From contig NZ_JAKQZC010000001.1 of NCBI RefSeq assembly GCF_023736115.1, forward strand, positions 558,001 through 622,000: 64,000 bases of DNA, given 5' to 3'. Within the stretch, counting starts at the first letter, position 1. Every line of letters starts with the position of its first letter. The notes under the pieces were generated by a model. It was not told the origin of the DNA and searched no databases. It saw nothing but the letters and a program-made list of their open reading frames with translations. The position numbers were made by a program, and so were the translations under genes. Positions 52,949-61,991 of this stretch are shown here, in pieces. This stretch comes from Salinicola avicenniae (GTDB lineage: Bacteria > Pseudomonadota > Gammaproteobacteria > Pseudomonadales > Halomonadaceae).

Positions 52949-53904
52949 ATGCACATTCACGTTCTCAACGGCAGTGGCCCGCTCGCACTGGCGCCGGGAG
53001 AGCTGGACGCCCGGATAGCCGAAGCGGGGCTTGATGCGGGTACCCTGCGGATCACGCAAAGCCTGGGGGCCGAACTGCCTCACGATCTCGGCTCGCCGGA
53101 GGTGCTCTTTACCTGCCACGCGCTCGACCTGAACGCGGCGCGTGCGGTCTATCCGTCGCTGCGTTGGGTGCAGGCGATCTCGGCAGGCGTGGAGACATTC
53201 ACCGCCGACCGCGAGGGCCGCGTGATCCTGACCAATGCGTCCGGCGTGCATGGCGAGAAGGGTGCCGAGTTCGTGCTGACGGCAGTGCTGATGCTCAACT
53301 ACGCCATTCCCAACTTCATCGACGACAAGCGCGAGCGACGTTGGCAGCCGGTCTTCGGCGGCACCCTGGCCGGCAAGACCTGCACACTGCTCGGCGTTGG
53401 CGGTATCGGGCAGGCGGTGGCGGCGACGCTGCGCGAGCGAGGCATTCGAGTGATCGGCGTGACCCGCAGCGGGAACAGCGCCGCGATGCTCGATCGCTGT
53501 ATCGCGACGAGCGAGATCTGGCCGAGACGGACTTTCTGGTCTCGACGCTGCCCTCGACACCGGACACACGCGGGCTGATGAGCCGTGAACGCCTGGCGCG
53601 GCTACCGCAGGGCGCCGGCGTGGTCAACGTCGGGCGCGCCGATGTCTTCGATGACGTTGCGCTGCGCGAGGGACTGGCGGATGGGCATCTAGGCGGCGCC
53701 GTGCTGGACGTGTTCCCGATCGAACCGCTGCCGGCCGCACATCCATTGTGGGAGACCCCGCGTCTGATCATGACGCCGCACTGCAGTCTCGATGACCACG
53801 ACAACTACATGCGCCGCTGTGTGGACATTTTCCTCGACAACCTCGGTCGCTATCGGCGCGGGGATGTTTTGAACAACCGGGTCGATCTCGGTCTGGGTTA
53901 CTGA
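52949..53904 (+). pseudogene. D-isomer-specific 2-hydroxyacid dehydrogenase, frameshifted
   Basis: Two overlapping frames together give a complete 318-residue enzyme of the GhrA-like family. The first part (52949 to about 53497) has the NAD motif LLGVGGIGQAV. The second part, in the frame one base earlier, continues from RDERDLAETDFLVSTLP with the catalytic Arg region NVGRADVF and ends in MTPHCSLDD with the catalytic His. One base is missing near 53495-53500. It could be a true recent loss or a sequencing error. It would reduce 2-oxoacids to D-2-hydroxyacids. Confidence 0.85.
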
Positions 53905-54047
53905 ACCCGTGCTGCCGCAGCACGGGCATCGACAACGAGCAACGGCAAATGGGCGGTGTGTGGCGAGGTCGGTCCCAGGAGCGAGGTGGTCGCTGCACAG
54001 CGTCTCTTAACGAAGAACCAACTTGATTGACCTTTGGAGAACAACAA

Positions 54048-54956
54048 ATGAAGGCAAATGGTTTGAATTCCCGCGCCCTGAAGCCGCTCGCGTTCGCGCT
54101 GAGTGCACTGGGTCTTGCGGCTTTGAGCGGCCCACCGGTGCAGGCCGCCGACGATATCTCGCCGACGGCCGAAGCATTCTCCGACATGCCGGCGTGTCAG
54201 TCGCTGCGCGAGCAGTATCCAGATCTCGGCGACACGTTGAAGGTCGGGCTCGGTGGCTACACCAAGGGGTGGGAGGCGCCCACCGCCGATGACCCCTCTC
54301 AGCTCGAAGGACTGGATCCCTCGCTTTTCGATCGAATCGGCAGTTGTCTTGGCATGACGCCGAGCTATCAGAATGGCTCGTTCAACGTGCTGCTGACCTC
54401 GATCGCCAGCGGTCGCGTCGATATCGGCCCGATGCTCTACGTCACCGATGAGCGAAAAGAACAGGTCTCGTTCGTTGCCTCGATTCAGGTGCGTGACAGC
54501 TCGATCGTCAAGCAGGGAAATCCTGAAGCGCTGACGTCGATGGATGATCTGTGCGGCAAGACCGTAGCTTCGGCGGCCGGTACCTATGAAGCCGCGACGC
54601 TGATCCCGCAGCAGAGCCAAGCCTGTACCGCGGCCGGCAAGCCGGCGGTCAGTCTGTTGTTGGTGCAGAACACTGACAACAGCATTCAGGCGGTGCGCAG
54701 CGGACGCGCGGATATCTATCTGACCGAAGCGGGGTCGGCACGTCAGATCTCGGCACAGGATCCGACTCTGGACACGGCTTTCTCCATCGACCTGCCGATC
54801 ATGGTCGGCTACCCGCTGGCGAAGGACAACACGACGCTGATCAACGCCGTCCATGATGCGTTAGCGGTCATCCAGTCCACCGGGGCCGAGAAGCGACTGC
54901 TCGAGCGGTGGGGGCAGGGCGCCGACGGTGAACGTCCGGTCGCGATTTTCGACTGA
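54048..54956 (+). CDS. Amino-acid-type ABC substrate-binding protein (SBP_bac_3)
   Basis: A 302-residue periplasmic binding protein with signal sequence LAFALSALGLAALSGPPVQA. Two-lobe family-3 features: the FNVLLTSIASGRVDIGPMLY segment, EALTSMDDLCGKTVAS at the hinge and SIQAVRSGRADIYLTEAG. GGAG precedes the ATG at 54048. The following gene encodes a fused permease-ATPase, so this is a complete importer of a polar amino acid or related zwitterion. Two disulfide-capable Cys pairs are present (CQSL/CLGM and CGK/CTAA). Confidence 0.88.
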   Translation: MKANGLNSRALKPLAFALSALGLAALSGPPVQAADDISPTAEAFSDMPACQSLREQYPDLGDTLKVGLGGYTKGWEAPTADDPSQLEGLDPSLFDRIGSCLGMTPSYQNGSFNVLLTSIASGRVDIGPMLYVTDERKEQVSFVASIQVRDSSIVKQGNPEALTSMDDLCGKTVASAAGTYEAATLIPQQSQACTAAGKPAVSLLLVQNTDNSIQAVRSGRADIYLTEAGSARQISAQDPTLDTAFSIDLPIMVGYPLAKDNTTLINAVHDALAVIQSTGAEKRLLERWGQGADGERPVAIFD

Positions 54957-55071
54957 TGTGAGATCCGCCTCGGCCGCTGGCGGTCGGGGCACTGGGCATG
55001 CGCGCTCATGACAGCGGCGCGAGGAGCTGCGGCGAGGGTGCCTTGGACGCAACATATCTCGAGGTTGTGAC

Positions 55072-56601
55072 ATGCAGGATTTCTTGCACTACCTGACCCT
55101 GCCGTATCTGTGGCAGGGCGGGTTGATCGCGGTAGAGCTGCTGATCGGCGCGCTGACCGGCGGCGTGGTGATTGGGTTTTTCCTGGCGCTGGCCAGTCTC
55201 TCCAAGCAGTGGTGGATTCGGCTGCCGGTGCAGACCTACATCTATATTCTGCGCGGTACGCCGGTGCTGCTGCAGCTGATTTTACTTTACAACGTGCTGC
55301 CGCAGTTCGGCGTAGAGTTCTCCGCCTTCTACAGTGCGTTGATCGCGTTGACGATCAACGAGACCGCGTTTTGCGCCGAGATCATTCGTGGCGGCATTCA
55401 AGCCACCGACCGGGAGCAGCGTATGGCGGCACAGGCCTTCGGTTTCTCGCGCACCACCGAGATGGTTCGTGTAGTGATTCCGCAGGCGCTGCGGGCCATC
55501 TTGCCGACACTGGGCAATGAGGCGGTCGGTCTTCTGAAGTCGACCTCGCTGGCCTCGGTCGTGGGCGTCAACGAACTGACCATGCGTGGCCAGACCATCG
55601 TGTCGCAGAACTTTCTGTTCATTCCGGTGCTGGTCGCCTCTGGCGCTATCTATATCGCGCTCTCCTCGGGGCTGGCCGGCATTCAGTGGTGGCTCGAAAG
55701 CCACGTCGGGCTCGAACATCGCGCGCGCCGGGCGCGCCGTCGATATCAGCGATTGAAGGCGAAGATGACCCGCAGCGACGGCACGGCGCTGGTCGCCACG
55801 CCCGAGAGCCGGAAGTCTCGTGTGCTCGAGATCGATGATTTGCATGTGGCCTACGGCGACAGCGAAGTCCTCAAGGGGATCTCGCTGACGGTCAAGCGCG
55901 GCGAGGTGGTGGTCATGCTCGGCCGCTCCGGGTCGGGCAAGAGCACGCTGCTCAAGTCGATTTTGGCGCTGGCGCCGGTCACGGCCGGCTCGATTCAGGT
56001 CGATGGGCACCGCATGGGGCAGACGCGCGGGGGGCGGCCGCTGCGCGCCGGGCAGCTGGCGGACAATCGCGCCCGCTCAGGCGTCGGTATCGTGTTCCAG
56101 CATTTTGCGCTGTTCGACCACATGACCGCGCTGCAGAACGCCATGTCGATCCCGCGGCTGGTGCAGCGGTTGCCGACCGGCGTCGCCTGTGAGCGGGCCA
56201 GTCGGGCGCTCGAACATGTCGAGCTCGGCGCGTTCGAGGCCAGCATGCCGCACGAGCTGTCCGGCGGACAGAAGCAGCGCGTCGGCATTGCCCGCGCGCT
56301 CGCCAGCCACCCCAAGGTACTACTGTTCGACGAACCGACCTCGGCGCTCGATCCGGAGCTGGTGCGTGAGGTCAATCAGACCATTCGCGGGCTGGCGCAT
56401 ACCGGTATCACCATGTTGATTACCACCCACGATATCGCCTTCGCCGAGTCGGTCGCCGACCGCATCGTGTTTCTCAAGGACGGTCATCTGGTCGAGCAGG
56501 GGCCGCCGAGCATTCTGCAGACGCCGCGGACCGAGGCGCTGGCGACCTTTCTACGCCATGAAGAGGCGACGCATTTGAAGACGATGGAGGTCATGTCATG
56601 A
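55072..56601 (+). CDS. Fused amino-acid ABC transporter permease and ATPase
   Basis: A 509-residue fusion. Residues 1-225 form a HisM/GlnP-type permease with about five membrane helices and the ATPase-contact EAA loop (GIQATDREQRMAAQAFGFS). A basic linker (EHRARRARRRYQRLKAKM) leads to a GlnQ/HisP-type ATPase from about 255: Walker A LGRSGSGKST, signature LSGGQKQRVGIARAL, Walker B VLLFDEPTSALDP. A dimer of this one chain would be a complete transporter core. It follows the binding-protein gene by 115 bases and overlaps the next gene by four bases. Confidence 0.9.
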   Translation: MQDFLHYLTLPYLWQGGLIAVELLIGALTGGVVIGFFLALASLSKQWWIRLPVQTYIYILRGTPVLLQLILLYNVLPQFGVEFSAFYSALIALTINETAFCAEIIRGGIQATDREQRMAAQAFGFSRTTEMVRVVIPQALRAILPTLGNEAVGLLKSTSLASVVGVNELTMRGQTIVSQNFLFIPVLVASGAIYIALSSGLAGIQWWLESHVGLEHRARRARRRYQRLKAKMTRSDGTALVATPESRKSRVLEIDDLHVAYGDSEVLKGISLTVKRGEVVVMLGRSGSGKSTLLKSILALAPVTAGSIQVDGHRMGQTRGGRPLRAGQLADNRARSGVGIVFQHFALFDHMTALQNAMSIPRLVQRLPTGVACERASRALEHVELGAFEASMPHELSGGQKQRVGIARALASHPKVLLFDEPTSALDPELVREVNQTIRGLAHTGITMLITTHDIAFAESVADRIVFLKDGHLVEQGPPSILQTPRTEALATFLRHEEATHLKTMEVMS

Positions 56602-57662
56602 GATCCGCCGACAACCTGCCCTTTGCCGAGGCGACGAGGGCAAAGCTGGGCGATACGCTCTATCGCTATCTGCTCGGCGGCGCGCGGGATGCCGGCGGCG
56701 CGGACGGTGATGCCAATGCGGCGGCGCTGAGGCGCTATCGTCTGCTGCCGCGTCTGTTGACTGGGCTCGAGGGCGTCGATACCGGAGTCTCGCTGTGGGG
56801 CCATCGCTTCGGCGCGCCGCTGGCGGTGGGTGCCTTCGCCGGGGATCGAGTATTCCACGCCGATGGCCTGTTGCCGGTCGCGGCGGTCTGTCGCCGGCTC
56901 GCGCTGCCGCTGATCGTCTCCGAGGAGACGGTAACACCGCTGGCCGAGATCACTGCGATCCACGATGCCTGCTGGCTGCAGCTGCGCGGGGCCGGTCCGC
57001 TCGAGCGCGTCGTGCGGCTGCTGGACATGGCCGTCGAAAGTGGGGCGATGGGCGTGATCTTCACCGCCCTGGCACCGACGCACCCGGCGCCGGACATGCA
57101 GCCGGGCGGCTTCTCGATCAGCGAAGAGATCGCCGCGCGCGGCTGGTCGACCATCGGCGCGGCCGCCGGCGTCGAGGCGCTGCCGACTTTTCCCGCCTGG
57201 AGCGCGGAGACTTTTACCGAAGTCTGTCGACTGGCCGACATGCGCGGATTGCCGGTACTGCTCAAGGGCGTGCTGCGCGGCGAGGATGCGGCGCTCGCCG
57301 AGGCGTGTGGGGCGAGCGGCGTGATCGTTTCCAACATCGGACTGCGCCAGAGCGCGCGCTGGGCGCTGGGTGTGGACCGGCTGGCCTCGATTCGGGCGGC
57401 GACCTCGCTGCCGGTCGCTCTCGACGGTGGCGTGCGCTCGGGCACCGATGCGCTGATCGCCCGTTGCCTGGGTGCCGATGTCTCGCTTGCCGCACGACCG
57501 GTGCTCAGCGCGCTGGCGGCTGGCGGTGAAGAGGCGGTGGCCTCGCTGCTGACGAGTTGGTGCGATGACATTCTCGCCATGCTGACCTGGTGCGGCGTGG
57601 ACGGCGTTGACGCGCTCGGTCCCGATTTTCTGGCCTCTTCCCCGTCCGAGGAGCCGTCATGA
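56598..57662 (+). CDS. FMN-dependent alpha-hydroxyacid oxidase homologue lacking the catalytic His
   Basis: A 354-residue TIM-barrel protein of the lactate oxidase family, recognisable in LLKGVLRGEDA (FMN lysine), VALDGGVRSGTDALIARCLGAD (phosphate binding) and the LLGGARD start. The active-site motif SNHGGRQ is changed to SNIGLRQ near residue 245, so the catalytic His is Ile while the following Arg is kept. It likely still binds FMN, but should not oxidise hydroxyacids in the classical way. It overlaps the fused transporter gene and the next gene by four bases each. Confidence 0.8.
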   Translation: MRSADNLPFAEATRAKLGDTLYRYLLGGARDAGGADGDANAAALRRYRLLPRLLTGLEGVDTGVSLWGHRFGAPLAVGAFAGDRVFHADGLLPVAAVCRRLALPLIVSEETVTPLAEITAIHDACWLQLRGAGPLERVVRLLDMAVESGAMGVIFTALAPTHPAPDMQPGGFSISEEIAARGWSTIGAAAGVEALPTFPAWSAETFTEVCRLADMRGLPVLLKGVLRGEDAALAEACGASGVIVSNIGLRQSARWALGVDRLASIRAATSLPVALDGGVRSGTDALIARCLGADVSLAARPVLSALAAGGEEAVASLLTSWCDDILAMLTWCGVDGVDALGPDFLASSPSEEPS

Positions 57663-58624
57663 ATCACAACGATGCGATAGCCACGCACCATTCCGTACTG
57701 CGGCTCAATCTGGGCGATGCCAGCGAATCGCGCATTTACTACTGCGCACACTTCGTCGCCCGCGCACTGGGGCTGTTCGCGCGCCACGGGGTCGAGGTGC
57801 GGTTTCAGATGACCGAGGCGGGTGGGCACACGGTTCGCGGCGGCCAGATCCCGGCGCTGCTCTCCGGCGAGGCAGACCTGGCCGTCGGCGGGCCGATGGT
57901 GATCATGAAAATGCGCGAAGAGAACGAGGCGCATCTGGTCGCGTTCTGCGCCGTCGCCAACGCCAATCCGTGGGTGCTGGCGAGACCGGAGCCCGGTCGT
58001 TTCGCCTCGCTGGCCGAGCTCAAGGGACATCGCGTGCGCGACGTCGCCTGCGTCGGCACCGCGACCATGGCCTTTCGCGACGCGCTGGCGCGGGCCGGCC
58101 TCGCCGAGGAGGATGTCGAGATCGTGGACGGTCCTCCGCCCGGCAACCACTGGTCGGACGAGGAAGTCGTGCTGCATTCGCGTCATGCGCTGGCCGAGCC
58201 GCTGGCTGCCGGCGAGCTCACCGTGTGGTGCGATCTGGCCGAAGAGACCGGCGCCGTGCCGTGGAGCGCCTACATCGCGGCGCCCGAGGTGCTGGCTTCG
58301 CGACCGGCGGCCTTCGAGGCTTTTGTCGGCGCCATTGGCGAGGCGCAGCGTGTCATCGCGAACCAGCCGGCAGCGAAAATCGCCGCGCTCATCGCCGCGG
58401 ACTATCCCGAACTCTCGCCGGCGGCACTGACGGCCGGGATCGAGGGTTACCGCGAGAGCGGTGTCATCGCCACCGAGCCCGCCATTTCCGCAGCTGACTT
58501 CGAGCGCTTCTCGCAGCTGCTCGAGGCGATTGGCTGGCTCTCGGGCGCCGCCGATTATCACCAGCTGGTCGACACACGGCTTTGGCCGGCCCATTCGGCC
58601 GCTGCCACGCAGGAGGTATCATGA
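57659..58624 (+). CDS. NMT1/THI5-like binding-protein-fold protein without signal peptide
   Basis: A 321-residue protein of the NMT1/SsuA-like binding fold: YYCAHFVARALGLFARHGVEVRF, ALLSGEADLAVGGPMVI, SLAELKGHRVRD and PAAFEAFVGAIGEAQ. There is no signal peptide or lipobox; the N-terminus is polar (NHNDAIATHHS), so it should stay in the cytosol. The CCCFC motif of fungal Thi5 is absent. Cytosolic members of this fold include enzymes such as 4,5-dihydroxyphthalate decarboxylase, so it may be an enzyme rather than a transporter part. Overlaps of four bases tie it to its neighbours. Confidence 0.75.
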   Translation: MNHNDAIATHHSVLRLNLGDASESRIYYCAHFVARALGLFARHGVEVRFQMTEAGGHTVRGGQIPALLSGEADLAVGGPMVIMKMREENEAHLVAFCAVANANPWVLARPEPGRFASLAELKGHRVRDVACVGTATMAFRDALARAGLAEEDVEIVDGPPPGNHWSDEEVVLHSRHALAEPLAAGELTVWCDLAEETGAVPWSAYIAAPEVLASRPAAFEAFVGAIGEAQRVIANQPAAKIAALIAADYPELSPAALTAGIEGYRESGVIATEPAISAADFERFSQLLEAIGWLSGAADYHQLVDTRLWPAHSAAATQEVS

Positions 58625-60015
58625 AGCGTTTGATCCAGGGTGGCACGGTCGTCACCGAACAGGGCGCGCAGGCGCTCGACCTGGTGATCGAGTCCGGCCG
58701 TATCATCGGGTTTCACGCCCACGGCACGTTCGCGCCGCGCGACCATGAGGTGATCGATGCGCGCGGACTGATCGTCATGCCCGGCGCGATCGATGTGCAC
58801 ACGCACTTCACCGGGCCGCACGACTCCCCGGAGGAGGAACTGCGCGAGGGCACGCTCGGCGCGGCGATCGGCGGCATCACGACCATCATCGAGATGCCGC
58901 ACTCCGACCCACCGGCCACCACGCCGGCGGCGTTCCGGCGCAAGCGCGAGTTGCTCGAGGCGACCTCGACGCTCGACTTCGGCCTCTGGGCCGGGCTGAC
59001 CAACGACAATGCAGACTCGCTCGCCGAACTCGATTCATTGGGGGCGTCGGCGTTCAAGGCGTTTCTGACCAGCGGCAATCCCAGTGGTGAGGCGCCCGAC
59101 CAGCGCGGCCTGCCGCAGATGAAGGATTCCGCGCTGCTCAAGGCGATGAAGCGTATCCACGGCTTCGACGGCGTGGTTGGCGTGCATGCGGAAAACCACG
59201 AGTTGCTGTTGGAAGCGCGACTGGGCGAGCAGGCCGCCGGGCGCCGTGACGCCCGCGCTCACGCGGCCTCCGCGCCGGAAATCGCCGAGATCGAGGCAGT
59301 CTCGCGACTGATGCTGTTCGCGGCCGAGACCGGCGTGCGCTGCCATGTGGTGCACGTGAGTTCACCGCGTGCGGTCGAACTGATCCGCCAGGCTAGCGCC
59401 AGCGGCGTGCGAGCGACGCTTGAAACCTGCCCCCATTATTTGATTCTCGATGAGGAGGATCTGGTGAGAATCGGCCCGGACGCTCGCTGCGGCCCGCCGC
59501 TGCGCCCGCGGCCGACGGTCGATGCGCTGTGGCGCCATGCGCTCGCCGGGCGTATCGATATGCTCTCTTCCGATCACTGTCCCTACCTGCCGGCGCAGAA
59601 ACGCGTCGGCGACGACTCGATCTGGGAAGCCGGCATGGGGCTGACCGGCGTCCAGACGCTGGGGCCGATGTTCTTCAGCGAAGCGGTCGCCGAGCGTGGG
59701 TTGGGGCTCGAGACCTTCGCGCGTATGACCGCGACGGCGCCGGCGCACCTGATGGGGCTCTACCCGCGCAAGGGGGCGATTCGCATTGGCGCCGACGCCG
59801 ATCTGGCACTTTATGACCCCGAAGCCCAATGGACCGTGCGCGGTGAGGGGTTTCACGGTCTGGCGCCCTGGAGCGCCTTTGAGGGAATGACCTGTCGCAG
59901 TCGTGTCGTGCGTACGCTGCTGCGTGGCCAGGACGTTCAGGTCGACGGCGAACGTCGTCTGGTGCCGGGGCAGGGCCAATTTGTCACGCGTCGCTACGCC
60001 GAGGAGGAGGTATGA
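58621..60015 (+). CDS. Cyclic amidohydrolase (dihydroorotase / allantoinase / hydantoinase family)
   Basis: A 464-residue amidohydrolase: HTH metal ligands in GAIDVHTHFTGP near residue 59, the carboxylated Lys in SAFKAFLTSG, His in VGVHAENHE, His in CHVVHVSSP, and the catalytic Asp in SSDHCPYL. The pattern is that of allantoinase and dihydropyrimidinase, which open cyclic ureides. GGAGG lies before the ATG at 58621, which overlaps the upstream stop. With the RidA gene and the importer it suggests breakdown of a cyclic amide or ureide. Confidence 0.87.
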   Translation: MKRLIQGGTVVTEQGAQALDLVIESGRIIGFHAHGTFAPRDHEVIDARGLIVMPGAIDVHTHFTGPHDSPEEELREGTLGAAIGGITTIIEMPHSDPPATTPAAFRRKRELLEATSTLDFGLWAGLTNDNADSLAELDSLGASAFKAFLTSGNPSGEAPDQRGLPQMKDSALLKAMKRIHGFDGVVGVHAENHELLLEARLGEQAAGRRDARAHAASAPEIAEIEAVSRLMLFAAETGVRCHVVHVSSPRAVELIRQASASGVRATLETCPHYLILDEEDLVRIGPDARCGPPLRPRPTVDALWRHALAGRIDMLSSDHCPYLPAQKRVGDDSIWEAGMGLTGVQTLGPMFFSEAVAERGLGLETFARMTATAPAHLMGLYPRKGAIRIGADADLALYDPEAQWTVRGEGFHGLAPWSAFEGMTCRSRVVRTLLRGQDVQVDGERRLVPGQGQFVTRRYAEEEV

Positions 60016-60725
60016 GCGAAGACAGTTCCAGTGTCTCCAGCGGCTGGGAAGCCGCACGGCCGCGCACGCTGGTCGATCATGCTGTCGATACGATTCTCTC
60101 CGCCGCGGCGCGCGGGGCGCTCTTGCCCGGTGACAGAGTCAGCGAGCCGGAACTCTGTGCACGGCTCGGCATGAGTCGAGTGCCCGTGCGCGAGGCGCTG
60201 CGCATTCTGGAAAGCCAGGGGGTGGTTACCAGCGAGCCCTACAAGGGGATGCGGCTGATGGAGGTCTCGACCCGCCGGCTCGAGCAGATCATCGATGTGC
60301 GCGTGTCGATCGAGAGTCTCGCCTGCTGCCGCGCGATCGAAGCGGGTCGCAACGGACCCGAACAGCTCGCGCGACTCGAAGCGGCCATCCATGAGTTGAC
60401 GCTGATGGCGGAGCGCGGCGACGCCTACGCGTTCGCGATGGCGGACACCGACTTTCATCGTGTGCTGTGCAGCTTTGCCGACAACCCGGTGCTCGATGGT
60501 GTCTGGGAGTCGATCGCCCGCCAGCTCACGGTGCTATTCGGGCTATCCACGGCAACCAAATCGATGACGACCATCGTGGGCGAGCACCGGGCGCTGATCG
60601 ACGTCTTCGCCGCCGGCGACATCGGCCAGATGCAGCGGGAAATCGAGGAGCATATTCGCGTGCAGACGCTCGACATCAACTACGAGGCGATCATCGAGGA
60701 GAAACGCCGCGCGCGCGACGCGTGA
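60012..60725 (+). CDS. GntR-family (FCD) transcriptional regulator
   Basis: A 237-residue regulator: winged helix at about 18-80 (DTILSAAARGALLPGDRVSE, then LCARLGMSRVPVREALRIL) and an FCD domain with Asp/His metal ligands (DTDFHRVLC, then VGEHRALIDVF). Its start overlaps the cyclic amidohydrolase stop, so it is the last gene of that operon and likely controls it, perhaps through the TCGTATACGA palindrome before RidA. Confidence 0.88.
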   Translation: MSEDSSSVSSGWEAARPRTLVDHAVDTILSAAARGALLPGDRVSEPELCARLGMSRVPVREALRILESQGVVTSEPYKGMRLMEVSTRRLEQIIDVRVSIESLACCRAIEAGRNGPEQLARLEAAIHELTLMAERGDAYAFAMADTDFHRVLCSFADNPVLDGVWESIARQLTVLFGLSTATKSMTTIVGEHRALIDVFAAGDIGQMQREIEEHIRVQTLDINYEAIIEEKRRARDA

Positions 60726-60857
60726 TGCCTCTTCGGTCGGCGAACCGCCAGCGTTCGAGCGGATCGTCGGCCAATGCAGTGACCCACTATCGACCGGGCC
60801 AGGCGCCATTTGCGACGTCCGACGCGGTCGTTCATACCAATAACAAGGGCCGTTTTC

Positions 60858-61979
60858 ATGAAAATTACCGATGTCGAGGCGTTCTACCTGCGCCTCCCCG
60901 ACGTGCAGGCGCGGACCGACAGTTCGCAGGATGCCTTGATCATCCGGATCACCACCGACGCCGGCATCATCGGCTGGGGCGAGGTCGACGGCTGTCCGGT
61001 CGTGACCCAGGCGATCATCGAGGCGCCGTACTCTCACACCATGGTGACCGGGCTAAAGTCGCTGCTGATTGGCGAGAATCCGCTCGAGACCACGCGTCTG
61101 TGGGACAAGATGTACCAGGCGACGATCTTTTACGGTCGCGGCGGCGCCGTGCTGCAGGCGATGGCGGGGATCGACATTGCCCTGTGGGATATCAAGGGCA
61201 AGGCGCTGGACAAGCCGATCGTCGAGCTGCTGGGCGGGGCAGTGCGCGATCGCATGCGGGTATACTCTTCAAACATGTTCCAGTTCGAGCTCGCCGACAC
61301 GCTGGATCGGGCGCGCCATGCCGTCGATACCGGGCATACCGGGGTCAAGTTCGGCTGGGAGCCGTTCGGCCGCGATGCCAAGGAGGACCTGCGCATGGTC
61401 GCCGCGGTGCGTGAGGCGATCGGGGACGACATCGACTTCATGCTGGATGTCGGCATGGCGTGGGACGCCAAGACGGCGATCCAGCGCGCGCGCTCGTTCG
61501 AGCCTTTTGATCTCTACTGGATCGAAGAGCCGCTGCATCCGGACGATTATGCCGGCTACGGCAAGGTGTCCCGTACGGCAACTCAGCATATTGCGGCGGG
61601 CGAGGAGGAGTGCTCGCTGACCGGTTTCCGCCGTCTGATCGACGAGGGCGATATCGATGTCGTGCAGGTCGATCTCACCCGCACCGGCTTCACTCAAGCG
61701 ATCCAGATTGCCGATTATGCGCGCGCGCGAGGCAAGAAGGTCTGCAATCACAACTTCACGACCGACATCAATACAGCGGCGTCACTGCACTTCCTATGTG
61801 CCATCGATAACGCGCTGGTGATGGAGTATTGCGTGGAGCCCGGTGAGATCAGTCGTAATCTGGCAAGCAACCCGGTGCGTATCGAGGACGGCTTCGCGCA
61901 TCTGCCGGCTGGCAATGGCCTTGGCGTCGAGCCCAATCTCGACGTGATCGAGAAGTTTCTGGTCAAGCCGGCCCGGTAG
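60858..61979 (+). CDS. Mandelate racemase/muconate lactonizing enzyme family protein (enolase superfamily)
   Basis: A 373-residue enolase-superfamily enzyme with an N-terminal capping domain and a TIM barrel: the base-position GVKFGW, metal ligands Asp in DVGMAW, Glu in IEEPLHPDD and Glu in AGEEECS, and a likely second base His in CNHNFTTDIN. These are acid-sugar dehydratases, racemases or cycloisomerases. The start at 60858 has AAGGG upstream. It follows the GntR gene by 132 bases. The substrate is not predictable. Confidence 0.85.
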   Translation: MKITDVEAFYLRLPDVQARTDSSQDALIIRITTDAGIIGWGEVDGCPVVTQAIIEAPYSHTMVTGLKSLLIGENPLETTRLWDKMYQATIFYGRGGAVLQAMAGIDIALWDIKGKALDKPIVELLGGAVRDRMRVYSSNMFQFELADTLDRARHAVDTGHTGVKFGWEPFGRDAKEDLRMVAAVREAIGDDIDFMLDVGMAWDAKTAIQRARSFEPFDLYWIEEPLHPDDYAGYGKVSRTATQHIAAGEEECSLTGFRRLIDEGDIDVVQVDLTRTGFTQAIQIADYARARGKKVCNHNFTTDINTAASLHFLCAIDNALVMEYCVEPGEISRNLASNPVRIEDGFAHLPAGNGLGVEPNLDVIEKFLVKPAR

Positions 61980-61991
61980 CTGTCGGGCGGT

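Noticed and set aside
56735-58594. 619-codon minus-strand frame across two genes
   Set aside because: It spans two well-supported overlapping plus-strand genes and is low-complexity; an antisense shadow.
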